DNA from: an uncultured Oscillibacter sp.
GTDB taxonomy: Bacteria > Bacillota > Clostridia > Oscillospirales > Oscillospiraceae
DNA: 21,106 bases
Direction: 5' to 3'
Assembly: GCF_910579365.1 (NCBI RefSeq)
Contig: NZ_CAJTUX010000048.1
Span: 1-21,106 of the forward strand
A program made the position numbers and the translations under genes. How positions within the stretch are numbered: position 1 is the stretch's first letter; every line of letters begins with the position of its first letter. Positions 14,292 through 20,323 of this stretch are shown here, in pieces. Under the pieces are notes generated by a model. The model searched no databases. It was not told the origin of the DNA and worked only from the letters and a program-made list of their open reading frames with translations.

Positions 14292-14702
14292 CTACAGGTC
14301 CTGTTTATCAATGGCCCGCAACGCTGATTGAACGCCGAAAATGCCAGTCAGCGCAATGGAAACCATCCCAATTGCAGTATAGGGCCCCTCCACCTGATAA
14401 ACCGACACCAGAGACACGGCCGTCCAGGGCATGAGGCTGGCGAGCGGAAGCATTTCCGTGGAGATATTAAATCTCCCAAGCAGTATAGCGGAAAAACCGA
14501 GTGCCGCCAAAGCAGAGGGATAGAACAGCTTTCTTTGCAGTACCGTTACCCAGAGCAGGGGAAGGAAGGATACAAAAGACAAAGTCCCGAATTTTGTGAA
14601 CATGGCAATCACCAGTTTTATAACGCCGGTGCTAAATTGAGCGGGATATAAAAACCGGCTGCCCAGTATCGTTACAAGCTCTATATAGGCAAACAGAGCC
14701 AT
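14292..14702 (-). CDS. Small multi-pass membrane protein, possible remnant of an ABC-2 type permease
   Basis: A 136-residue, very hydrophobic protein with about four membrane segments (near residues 2-16, 30-55, 62-80 and 105-125). The run of short helices with an LMPWTAVS-type motif and a charged IDKQDL tail resembles the C-terminal half of ABC-2 family permeases, such as those of bacteriocin or antibiotic exporters. Full-length members have about 230-250 residues and an ATPase partner; neither is present here. There is no convincing ribosome binding site, although a promoter-like pair lies immediately upstream. Base composition is lower in G+C than the sugar locus. It may be a truncated, decayed gene or a genuine small protein. 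The function is unknown. Confidence 0.45.
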   Translation of the reverse strand: MALFAYIELVTILGSRFLYPAQFSTGVIKLVIAMFTKFGTLSFVSFLPLLWVTVLQRKLFYPSALAALGFSAILLGRFNISTEMLPLASLMPWTAVSLVSVYQVEGPYTAIGMVSIALTGIFGVQSALRAIDKQDL

Positions 14703-14718
14703 ATACCATATTTGTTTT

Positions 14719-14746
14719 ATTATATTTTATCGTCGGTAAAAGGCAA
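14719..14746 (-). promoter_or_regulatory. Promoter-like boxes immediately before the small membrane protein
   Basis: On the minus strand TTGCCT (complement of 14741-14746) and a perfect TATAAT (complement of 14719-14724) are 16 bases apart. The predicted transcription start is only about 10 bases before the ATG at 14702, leaving almost no leader and no ribosome binding site. The region is AT-rich, so a chance match is possible. Confidence 0.35.
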
Positions 14747-14779
14747 GAGACTATGAATCGTTAGCATACTGTTTCCATT

Positions 14780-15331
14780 TTATCGAACACCCATCATTTG
14801 TCCAGAAAAAGATACAGCAGCTGTATCAGGATGGATCAGGACGATAGGCATTTTTGAACTTGCATAGTTTACCGTTTGCATGGTCCCTGATCGCGGATTC
14901 CGCTCCCCGTCATATACCGCCAGCAGACAGTCCGCATGGTCTGCCATGTAGCAGTTCCTCTGAACATAATTTTCACGCCCGGCACCCTTTCCTACGGTGA
15001 TACACTCCGCACTGTGTCGGATCAGGAACGCCAGCCGCTCCCGGCTCCGGGTGTCCCATTGTTCATCATGTCCAGGAAAGGGCAGCACAACTACCAATTC
15101 AATATCACTATACTCCGGCTGCTCCTTCAGCCGGAGTATGATTTCTCCGGCCCATTGATCTACGCCAAGGCCCCCACCTACCAGAAAGCGGCGGACTCCT
15201 TTCTCATAGAGCACGATAAATTGATCGTGCATCCGTTTCTTCAGACGCTTGCAGCCATTGTTGTTCTCGTTGTACTTCCATTTGAACCGAGTCGGCCTAT
15301 GGCCGGTGACGGCACAGGTATGCAGTTCCAT
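14780..15331 (-). CDS. SLOG family protein (DUF1273/YpsA-like)
   Basis: A 183-residue Rossmann-like protein with the family hallmarks CAVTGHRPTRF at residues 6-16, VRRFLVGGGLGVDQWAGEIIL (about 46-66) with the glycine-rich ligand-binding loop, and a C-terminal DHADCLLAVYDGERNPRSGTMQTVNYA segment. SLOG proteins are thought to bind nucleotide-derived ligands and often occur beside phage and anti-phage functions; B. subtilis YpsA is a chromosomal relative. An AGGAGG site lies about 11 bases before the ATG. It is transcribed away from the first XRE regulator, across a 145-base AT-rich spacer. The G+C is clearly lower than in the sugar locus, which suggests separate origin. The actual role is unknown. 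Confidence 0.85.
   Translation of the reverse strand: MELHTCAVTGHRPTRFKWKYNENNNGCKRLKKRMHDQFIVLYEKGVRRFLVGGGLGVDQWAGEIILRLKEQPEYSDIELVVVLPFPGHDEQWDTRSRERLAFLIRHSAECITVGKGAGRENYVQRNCYMADHADCLLAVYDGERNPRSGTMQTVNYASSKMPIVLIHPDTAAVSFSGQMMGVR
15110..15139 (-). other. 12-bp perfect hairpin inside the SLOG gene
   Basis: ATACTCCGGCTG (15110-15121) and CAGCCGGAGTAT (15128-15139) are perfect complements around a 6-base loop. On the coding strand the loop reads AAGGAG, a ribosome-binding-site-like or GGA-loop motif. No T-run follows, so it is not a terminator. It is unusually long for a chance stem in coding DNA. Confidence 0.5.
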
Positions 15332-15407
15332 ATGATAATTAACCTCCTGTTGTAGATATAAAATGTGAACAGTTTATTTAATACGTCATTTTCTGGATTA
15401 TATTTAA

Positions 15408-15435
15408 GATATTAGCATATATGTTACGGAATATC
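15408..15435. promoter_or_regulatory. Short inverted repeat between the SLOG gene and the first XRE gene
   Basis: GATATT at 15408-15413 and AATATC at 15430-15435 are mirrored around a 16-base spacer. The site lies in the AT-rich divergent region where an XRE repressor would be expected to bind, but the arms are only 6 bp and AT-rich DNA gives such matches by chance. Confidence 0.25.
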
Positions 15436-15476
15436 CACAACCTAACTCTGTTATGCTATAAGCAGAGGTGAGCAGT

Positions 15477-15803
15477 ATGGACGCAAAATACATCCGGGAC
15501 CGCATTACCGAGCTGCGCTTGAAGAAAAATGTCTCCGAGTACCAAATGAGTACAGACCTGGGCCAAAACAAGGGCTACATCCAAGCCATTTCCTCTGGCA
15601 AGGCCCTGCCCTCCATGGCGCAATTCCTGCGGATCTGCGACTACTTTGAAATGACTCCTTTGCAGTTCTTTGATTCCGAAGCCGTCAATCCGCAGCTCCT
15701 CCACCGGGCCATGGAGGGGATGCGGAGGCTGAGCGAAGACGATCTGATTATGTTGATTGGCTTCATTAACCGCCTCCAATCTGAAAAACGGACAGACGCT
15801 TAA
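15477..15803 (+). CDS. XRE-type helix-turn-helix regulator
   Basis: A 108-residue small DNA-binding protein. Residues about 4-60 form a helix-turn-helix of the XRE/Cro type: YIRDRITELRLKKN, then SEYQMSTDLGQNKGYIQAISSGKALPS with the recognition helix, then FLRICDYFEMTPLQFFD. A C-terminal helical tail (about 70-105) could allow dimerisation. The ATG at 15477 was preferred to the in-frame GTG at 15468 because that GTG lies inside an AGAGGTGA ribosome binding site. A terminator begins at the gene's own stop codon, so it is monocistronic. It faces away from the SLOG gene and towards a second XRE gene. It may regulate one of these or the element to the right; its target is unknown. Confidence 0.85.
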   Translation: MDAKYIRDRITELRLKKNVSEYQMSTDLGQNKGYIQAISSGKALPSMAQFLRICDYFEMTPLQFFDSEAVNPQLLHRAMEGMRRLSEDDLIMLIGFINRLQSEKRTDA

Positions 15804-15824
15804 AAAGCGTCTGCTTTTTCTTTT
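15793..15824 (+). terminator. Intrinsic terminator after the first XRE gene
   Basis: A perfect 9-bp stem, CAGACGCTT (15793-15801) with AAGCGTCTG (15805-15813), has a 3-base loop and is followed by CTTTTTCTTTT. The TAA stop codon (15801-15803) lies inside the hairpin, so translation and termination overlap. Confidence 0.9.
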
Positions 15825-15944
15825 GCACTTCATAACCGCATTTTAATTATATATTGCCGCTTATAACACGTCAACAGCGTACTACATATTATTTCCATGT
15901 CCGTCATATTTCGATAAAATAACCTTAAAAAGGCAGGTGGCGGC

Positions 15945-16187
15945 ATGGTGCAGTTTGACAATGTGGAGCGAAAAGAGAACCTATCCTACGCGATAGGATA
16001 CTACCGGAAGAAAAAGGGCTATTCCCAGGAGCAGATGGCGGAACGCCTGGGCATCAGCCGCCAGCATCTGGCCTCCGTGGAGGCGCCGGGCATGGACCGG
16101 GGCGTGTCCCTGGAGCTGCTGTTCAACATCGCGGCGGTGCTAGAGATCGAGCCGTACCTGCTTCTGAAATTCCGGCTTGAGAAATGA
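15945..16187 (+). CDS. Small XRE-family helix-turn-helix protein
   Basis: An 80-residue protein that is almost wholly a helix-turn-helix domain: AIGYYRKKKGYSQEQMAERL (about 16-35), the recognition helix in GISRQHLASVEAP (36-48), and a closing helical pair SLELLFNIAAVLEIEPYLLLKF. The length fits single-domain XRE regulators. An AGGTGG site lies about 6 bases before the ATG. It has its own terminator and lies convergent to the phage-type cassette at its right. Whether it controls that cassette or chromosomal genes cannot be told. Confidence 0.85.
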   Translation: MVQFDNVERKENLSYAIGYYRKKKGYSQEQMAERLGISRQHLASVEAPGMDRGVSLELLFNIAAVLEIEPYLLLKFRLEK

Positions 16188-16191
16188 ACGG

Positions 16192-16225
16192 CGGGCGCTC
16201 CTTTTGGGGCGTTCGTCTTTCTTTT
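16192..16225 (+). terminator. Intrinsic terminator after the second XRE gene
   Basis: CGGGCGCTCC (16192-16201) pairs with GGGGCGTTCG (16206-16215) using three G-T wobble pairs, with a TTTT loop and a TCTTTCTTTT tract at 16216-16225. Confidence 0.75.
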
Positions 16226-16230
16226 ATCCA

Positions 16231-16265
16231 AAAGGAAAAGGCGGAGAGAATTTCTTCTCCCCGCC
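16231..16265 (-). terminator. Intrinsic terminator of the phage-type cassette
   Basis: On the minus strand GGCGGGGAGAA (complement of 16255-16265) pairs with TTCTCTCCGCC (complement of 16240-16250), with one mismatch and a 4-base loop. The tract that follows, TTTTCCTTT (complement of 16231-16239), completes a standard terminator. It stops the leftward cassette 12 bases past its last gene and faces the plus-strand terminator of the second XRE gene, insulating the two. Confidence 0.85.
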
Positions 16266-16276
16266 TCCCGGTTTAA

Positions 16277-17251
16277 TTACGCCGCCTTTTGAAATCGAAT
16301 GTCCTTTGCCCGATTCTGAAGTTCCTGGCCCATGAATTTCAGCGTGCCGAACTCGTCGTCCAGCCCGTCCAGTTCCCGCCGGAGTACCTGCTCATAATGC
16401 CGCTTGCGCTCCTCCAAGCCCTGGATCTTCAAGGCCCAGCGCTCCAGCACAGCCGGGCTCTGGCACCCGGGCTGAATAAAGTAGTCTGCCCGCTCCTGAT
16501 ACTCGGCGATCTCCTTCCTCACCGCCGCGTAGAACTCCTCGGTCATCTTGCCCCGCTGTTTTTCATCGTCAATGATGTAGAAGGAGTTGACCATCAGCGG
16601 GGCTTCCTTTTGGTTCAAGCCGCTCAAAAGGCCGATGAACTCCTCGAAAGTGTCCACCTTCTCTATGAAGGTCCGGGGGACGAAGTAGAGATAGCCGTTG
16701 ATGCTGAGCTTGGTGGCCTCGATGGACCGCAGGAAATTGGCGCAGATGCCCTCCACCTGCTTGCGGTTGGCACATCGCTGGTAGAGCTCAAACAGCTCCT
16801 CCGCCTGGCGGCAGCATTTCCGCACGTCCACCACGTCGTCCAGCACCAGATTCTCACAGCGGAACGAGCCGTCCCGCTTGTCATAACTGATGTTTGCCAG
16901 CTTCTCATACTGGTTCGTCCGCTGGTTCAAGGTCTCCTTTACCAGCTCCCGGGAGAGGATATCAGACGTGCGCTTGTTGTCCCGGCAGTAAGCCAGATAG
17001 ATGTGGGACTCTCCCATCCGGGTGACGGGGATGCGTTCCTGGATATCGCCGGTGGCAGAGCGGAAGGCGTCCGAGACAGACAGCCGCTTGCCGCCGGAGT
17101 AAGGGATGTCCAGGTCCTCGCAGAGCTTGGCCAGGGCGTCCTTCTCCACCAGGAGATTCGCCAGGGAGAAGTAGAGAAACTTCCCCAGCATGTGGTCCTT
17201 GTCGCCCTCGGCCGCACCGATAAAGTCCCGCATATTAAAAATATTATCCAT
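16277..17251 (-). CDS. Conserved phage-type protein of unknown function (DUF6744-like)
   Basis: A 324-residue protein with no signal peptide or membrane segments and no catalytic motif that I can identify. The N-terminal part (residues 1-130) is mixed alpha/beta, and the C-terminal part from about 230 is charged and likely helical or coiled (ALKIQGLEERKRHYEQVL). From memory it resembles DUF6744 proteins that occur beside phage or ICE replication genes in Clostridia; I am only moderately sure of that name. A GAAGGAGG site precedes the ATG. The gene overlaps the end of the cysteine-rich miniprotein gene by 8 bases, so translation is probably coupled. It is the last gene of the leftward cassette, just before its terminator. 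Its role, possibly in element replication, is inferred from position only. Confidence 0.75.
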   Translation of the reverse strand: MDNIFNMRDFIGAAEGDKDHMLGKFLYFSLANLLVEKDALAKLCEDLDIPYSGGKRLSVSDAFRSATGDIQERIPVTRMGESHIYLAYCRDNKRTSDILSRELVKETLNQRTNQYEKLANISYDKRDGSFRCENLVLDDVVDVRKCCRQAEELFELYQRCANRKQVEGICANFLRSIEATKLSINGYLYFVPRTFIEKVDTFEEFIGLLSGLNQKEAPLMVNSFYIIDDEKQRGKMTEEFYAAVRKEIAEYQERADYFIQPGCQSPAVLERWALKIQGLEERKRHYEQVLRRELDGLDDEFGTLKFMGQELQNRAKDIRFQKAA

Positions 17252-17378
17252 GCTGTTCCTCCTTCATTTCTTTCCGCTCCTGATAGAAGTCGAACTGCTC
17301 CAGGCCGGGGAACTTCCACTCACAGCCCTTGCACCATGGGGGGTTCTGAAGCGCACAGGTCTTGCATTTACTGTTCAT
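17244..17378 (-). CDS. 44-residue cysteine-rich miniprotein (two CxxC motifs)
   Basis: A short complete reading frame with cysteines at 5, 8, 16 and 19 in two CxxC pairs (CKTC and CKGC), spaced like a zinc-ribbon or rubredoxin-type knuckle, followed by a charged helix-like tail (about 26-42). The ATG at 17378 has a well-placed GAGGTGAA ribosome binding site. The reading frame ends inside the next gene (ATGGATAA overlap of 8 bases), and its start lies 12 bases after the primase stop codon. Such tight packing on both sides argues that it is a real gene and not chance. Zinc binding and a role in the DNA-replication cassette are inferences. Confidence 0.75.
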   Translation of the reverse strand: MNSKCKTCALQNPPWCKGCEWKFPGLEQFDFYQERKEMKEEQHG

Positions 17379-17390
17379 ATTTCACCTCAT

Positions 17391-18461
17391 TTACATTTCT
17401 GCCACTCTCCGGCTCAGGAGATAATCGTCTACCCCCTTGTAAGCCGGATTCCATGTGTACTTAAAATATTTGACGCCGGGAATGGTCTGCACCTCCCGGC
17501 GCATTTCTAGAACGACTCTGCGCACATTCTCATTCGTCATCTGGTCCATGTCCATGGCCTCCACCACCTCCCGGACCTTCAGGTCCGCCAGGGTGTCCTT
17601 CAGTCCGTGGATGGCATTGACGCCGCCGACACAGACAAAGAGTGCGTCGTTGGCCAGGAAGCTGGCGGCGTCGCCCTTCAGCGGTCCCTCCGTGATGAAG
17701 GCCCGCTTACTGGCGGTATTTCCGGTGACATGAATCCAGGAATAGCTGCGGGTCCCGTCCGGCAGGCCCCAGCTGGAGAACCAGCGGTATTTGCGGTTCG
17801 GAGAATCCGCGTCGTCCAGCCGTATTTTGAGCCCCTGGATCAGCCCGTCCTTATTTCGGACGGGAATCAGAAAGCCATTAGGCCCGCTGACAGTCCACTC
17901 GCCGTAGTATGTACGAAAGCCCGGAAGGCCCAGCAGATCATGGCCGCTGGCCCGGAGCAGAGCGGCAAGAAGCCTCCGGCTCCGGTCTGTCTCCGGCATA
18001 CTGCGGTACTGGTTTTCCTGGATACGCTCCGGGGAAAAACCCCGGCCAAGCAGGTTGTCTCTGTGCCTGCCCAGAAGCGTCAGGTGCTCCAGCATATCCG
18101 TATAGGCGGCGTGGCGCTGTTCTAGGGGAAGCGGCTGCCGCTCTGTATTTCGAGGCTCCGGCTGCTGAGGGAAGGGATACGTTTTTACCTCCTTAGACAG
18201 CTCTCGGAAAGCCTCCTTGTTGCTCATGCCCTTGAGTCGGGCGTACAGGGAAACGCTGTTCCCATGGGCCCCGCAGAGGTTGCAGCGGTATTGATCTGTG
18301 TTGGTATTGAGGCTGAGGTGGTATTTTCCCGGCCCGTGGTCGTGGCAGAAGGGGCAGCTGGCCTCGACCTCCAGACACCCAAGCGTCCGGGAGTCGAGGA
18401 CCAGCCCGCACCGCCGGGCCGTTTCCACGATAGGGATTTTCTCATAGACCAAGCGGTACAC
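17391..18461 (-). CDS. Primase-like protein with CHC2-type zinc finger and TOPRIM-like domain
   Basis: A 356-residue protein of the kind found in phage and integrative elements. An N-terminal zinc finger is seen at about 36-66 (CPFCHDH followed by CNLCGAHGN), the fold used by DnaG-type primases to bind template. The middle part is alpha-rich; the C-terminal TOPRIM-like part (about 250-350) has ITEGPLKGD with E258 and an acidic AMDMDQ (303-306), which should bind the catalytic metals. The expected activity is priming DNA replication of the element. The start is a GTG with an AGAGGGG site close upstream; there is no better ATG nearby. It lies 22 bases after the SMC-like gene. A full DnaG has a separate helicase-binding domain, absent here. 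Confidence 0.85.
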   Translation of the reverse strand: MYRLVYEKIPIVETARRCGLVLDSRTLGCLEVEASCPFCHDHGPGKYHLSLNTNTDQYRCNLCGAHGNSVSLYARLKGMSNKEAFRELSKEVKTYPFPQQPEPRNTERQPLPLEQRHAAYTDMLEHLTLLGRHRDNLLGRGFSPERIQENQYRSMPETDRSRRLLAALLRASGHDLLGLPGFRTYYGEWTVSGPNGFLIPVRNKDGLIQGLKIRLDDADSPNRKYRWFSSWGLPDGTRSYSWIHVTGNTASKRAFITEGPLKGDAASFLANDALFVCVGGVNAIHGLKDTLADLKVREVVEAMDMDQMTNENVRRVVLEMRREVQTIPGVKYFKYTWNPAYKGVDDYLLSRRVAEM

Positions 18462-18483
18462 CTACCCCTCTAAATCAGATCAA

Positions 18484-20310
18484 TCACGCGGCTTTCTGCC
18501 CCGCCGCCGGGGGAACATTCATGGGTTGGACGGAGAGCTCCGCGCCGCGCACGCACTTCGCCATGATTACCTGGCCCGAGGGCCTGACATTGGCGAGATC
18601 GTCCACGGACTCCATGTTGTCCACAAAGACCGGATAGTTCCGCCCGGTGAGGCGCTTCATCAGCTCGGAGACCTCCATGCCCGCCCGAATCTTCTCGGAC
18701 AGGGATAGCCGGTCATAGCGCCGCCCGGCGTAGGTGAACTTGAACACGTCCTTGACCTCCCCGGTGGTCTTCACCACATCGTAGAGGAAGATCTCCACCC
18801 GGTTCATTTTCAAGCTGGAGAACAGCAGCTCCGCCCGCTTGACAACGTACTGCGCCGCATTGGATATCTGCTTTTTCAGAGCCGTGATTTTCTGGTTCGC
18901 CTGCTCGATCTGCCCGTCGATATCCTCCGGCGGCTGTCCGGCGGCCTTTTCTGCGGCGGACAGCTCGGCGGAACACTGGCGAAGCGCCTCCCGGCATTCC
19001 GTCAGACGGTCGAACTCCTCCTGGCTCAGATTGCCATACTCAATAGAGGCGTTCAGCGTTTCAATCTGACGCCGCAGATCGGCCGCCTCCTGGGGGACGG
19101 CCCCCGCCAGGGCCTGACGCCGGTTCTCCAGCTCCGAAACCTCCTGGCCCCATTTCGCCAGATCATCGGCCTTGAACTGCTCAAAGGTATCGGCGGCCTT
19201 CTTGTCCACATCCTGAATGTCCTGGAGCTGGGCCTGCAACGACTTGCCTTCGGCGAGAATGGCGGCGGCGGACTTTTTGATCTCCGCCTGTACCTCCGGC
19301 AAAATATTCGCCGGAATGGAACGATGGCAGGTGGGGCAGGGGTTTCCAGCGGAGAGGAACTGATAGTTCCGTCCCTCCTGCTGGTAGCGCAGCCCCAGAT
19401 TTTTCACCTGGGCGGCAGTCTCCGCCAAAGGCTGGGCGTACTTGGACTGGTACTGCTCCGCCTGTCTTTTGGCGATTTTCGCCCGAAGTTCGGAGAGCCG
19501 GTCCTGTTCCTCCCCGCCGCTGTCCCGAAGGGCCTCCTCGTAGCGGGCGCTAAGGTCCACCAGCTGGTCTCGAATGGCGGGAATATCCAGCCCGGCAAAC
19601 TGCTTTTCCTCCAGGGCGGTCAGCTCTTCCTGGAGCGCCGTCTGCTTCTGGGCGGCGGATTCCGCCATTTGGAGCCGGGCCTTGCCCTGGGCCTCCGCCT
19701 GATCGCGCTGGCCCCGCATGTAGAGGATGCTCTCCTCCAGATTGCGAATGTCCGCCCGCTTATTCTTCAGGTAAGTTTCCGGGGAGAGAAGCGGCTCCTC
19801 CTTCAGCGCCAGGGCCAGGTCCGGGGGCAGCTGCTCCAGGACCTTCTCCGGCGGCAGCTCCGGCAGGTACATCCCCAGAAGGTTCTTCCCCTCGTTCCCC
19901 AATTCCTCAATGAAATAGAGGGGGTTCAGAATGGACAAGAACACGTCCGACTCTCCGAAGAGGTCCTTCAGGTCCAGCTGGCGAACCTCGCCGCCGTCGT
20001 AAGTAATGCACATGCGGTTTTTCTGCCGGGTGCAGACCAGTTCATGGGCCCTGCCGGTATCGTCCACAAAGCGCATGGCGATGTACACGTCCGGGTTCTC
20101 CTCGTTGTGCAGCCGGTCAATGCCCCGCTCTCCGAAGAACGGAAGCCCCGTGACCGCGAAGGCGATGGCGTCCGCCACGCTGGTTTTCCCCCGGCCATTG
20201 CCGCCGGTGATAATGGTAGGATTTCCAAAGGTTAATTCTGTGGGCTCCTGATAGGACTTGAAGCCGGAGATGGTCATGCCGGTGATTTGAAAAGACTTGA
20301 TCTTTTCCAT
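18484..20310 (-). CDS. SMC/Rad50-like ATPase with CxxC hook
   Basis: A 608-residue AAA/ABC-class ATPase. The N-terminal Walker A is GGNGRGKTS (36-44); two coiled-coil arms (about 185-300 and 335-485) meet at a CPTC zinc-hook motif (C325, C328); and a C-terminal head carries LSLSEKIRAG (535-544, like the SMC signature) and the Walker B-like VFVDNMES (561-568). Arms are much shorter than in Rad50 or SbcC (about 100-150 residues each). The normal catalytic Glu after the Walker B Asp is replaced by Asn (D564-N565), with a Glu two residues on. An AAAGGA site precedes the ATG. It lies 13 bases after the Rad52-type gene and 22 bases before the primase gene. A role in recombination or replication of the element, working with the annealing protein, is likely. 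The exact activity is unknown. Confidence 0.88.
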   Translation of the reverse strand: MEKIKSFQITGMTISGFKSYQEPTELTFGNPTIITGGNGRGKTSVADAIAFAVTGLPFFGERGIDRLHNEENPDVYIAMRFVDDTGRAHELVCTRQKNRMCITYDGGEVRQLDLKDLFGESDVFLSILNPLYFIEELGNEGKNLLGMYLPELPPEKVLEQLPPDLALALKEEPLLSPETYLKNKRADIRNLEESILYMRGQRDQAEAQGKARLQMAESAAQKQTALQEELTALEEKQFAGLDIPAIRDQLVDLSARYEEALRDSGGEEQDRLSELRAKIAKRQAEQYQSKYAQPLAETAAQVKNLGLRYQQEGRNYQFLSAGNPCPTCHRSIPANILPEVQAEIKKSAAAILAEGKSLQAQLQDIQDVDKKAADTFEQFKADDLAKWGQEVSELENRRQALAGAVPQEAADLRRQIETLNASIEYGNLSQEEFDRLTECREALRQCSAELSAAEKAAGQPPEDIDGQIEQANQKITALKKQISNAAQYVVKRAELLFSSLKMNRVEIFLYDVVKTTGEVKDVFKFTYAGRRYDRLSLSEKIRAGMEVSELMKRLTGRNYPVFVDNMESVDDLANVRPSGQVIMAKCVRGAELSVQPMNVPPAAGQKAA

Positions 20311-20323
20311 GTAAAAATCCTTT

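Noticed and set aside
14811..14827. 17-base perfect palindrome GATACAGC-A-GCTGTATC
   Set aside because: It lies at the 3' end of the SLOG coding region; an 8-bp arm is expected about once by chance in a window of this size.
18484..20310. Reading the ATPase as a bona fide SbcC/Rad50
   Set aside because: It is far too short, has no SbcD/Mre11 neighbour in view and has a changed Walker B, so only a Rad50-like description is justified.
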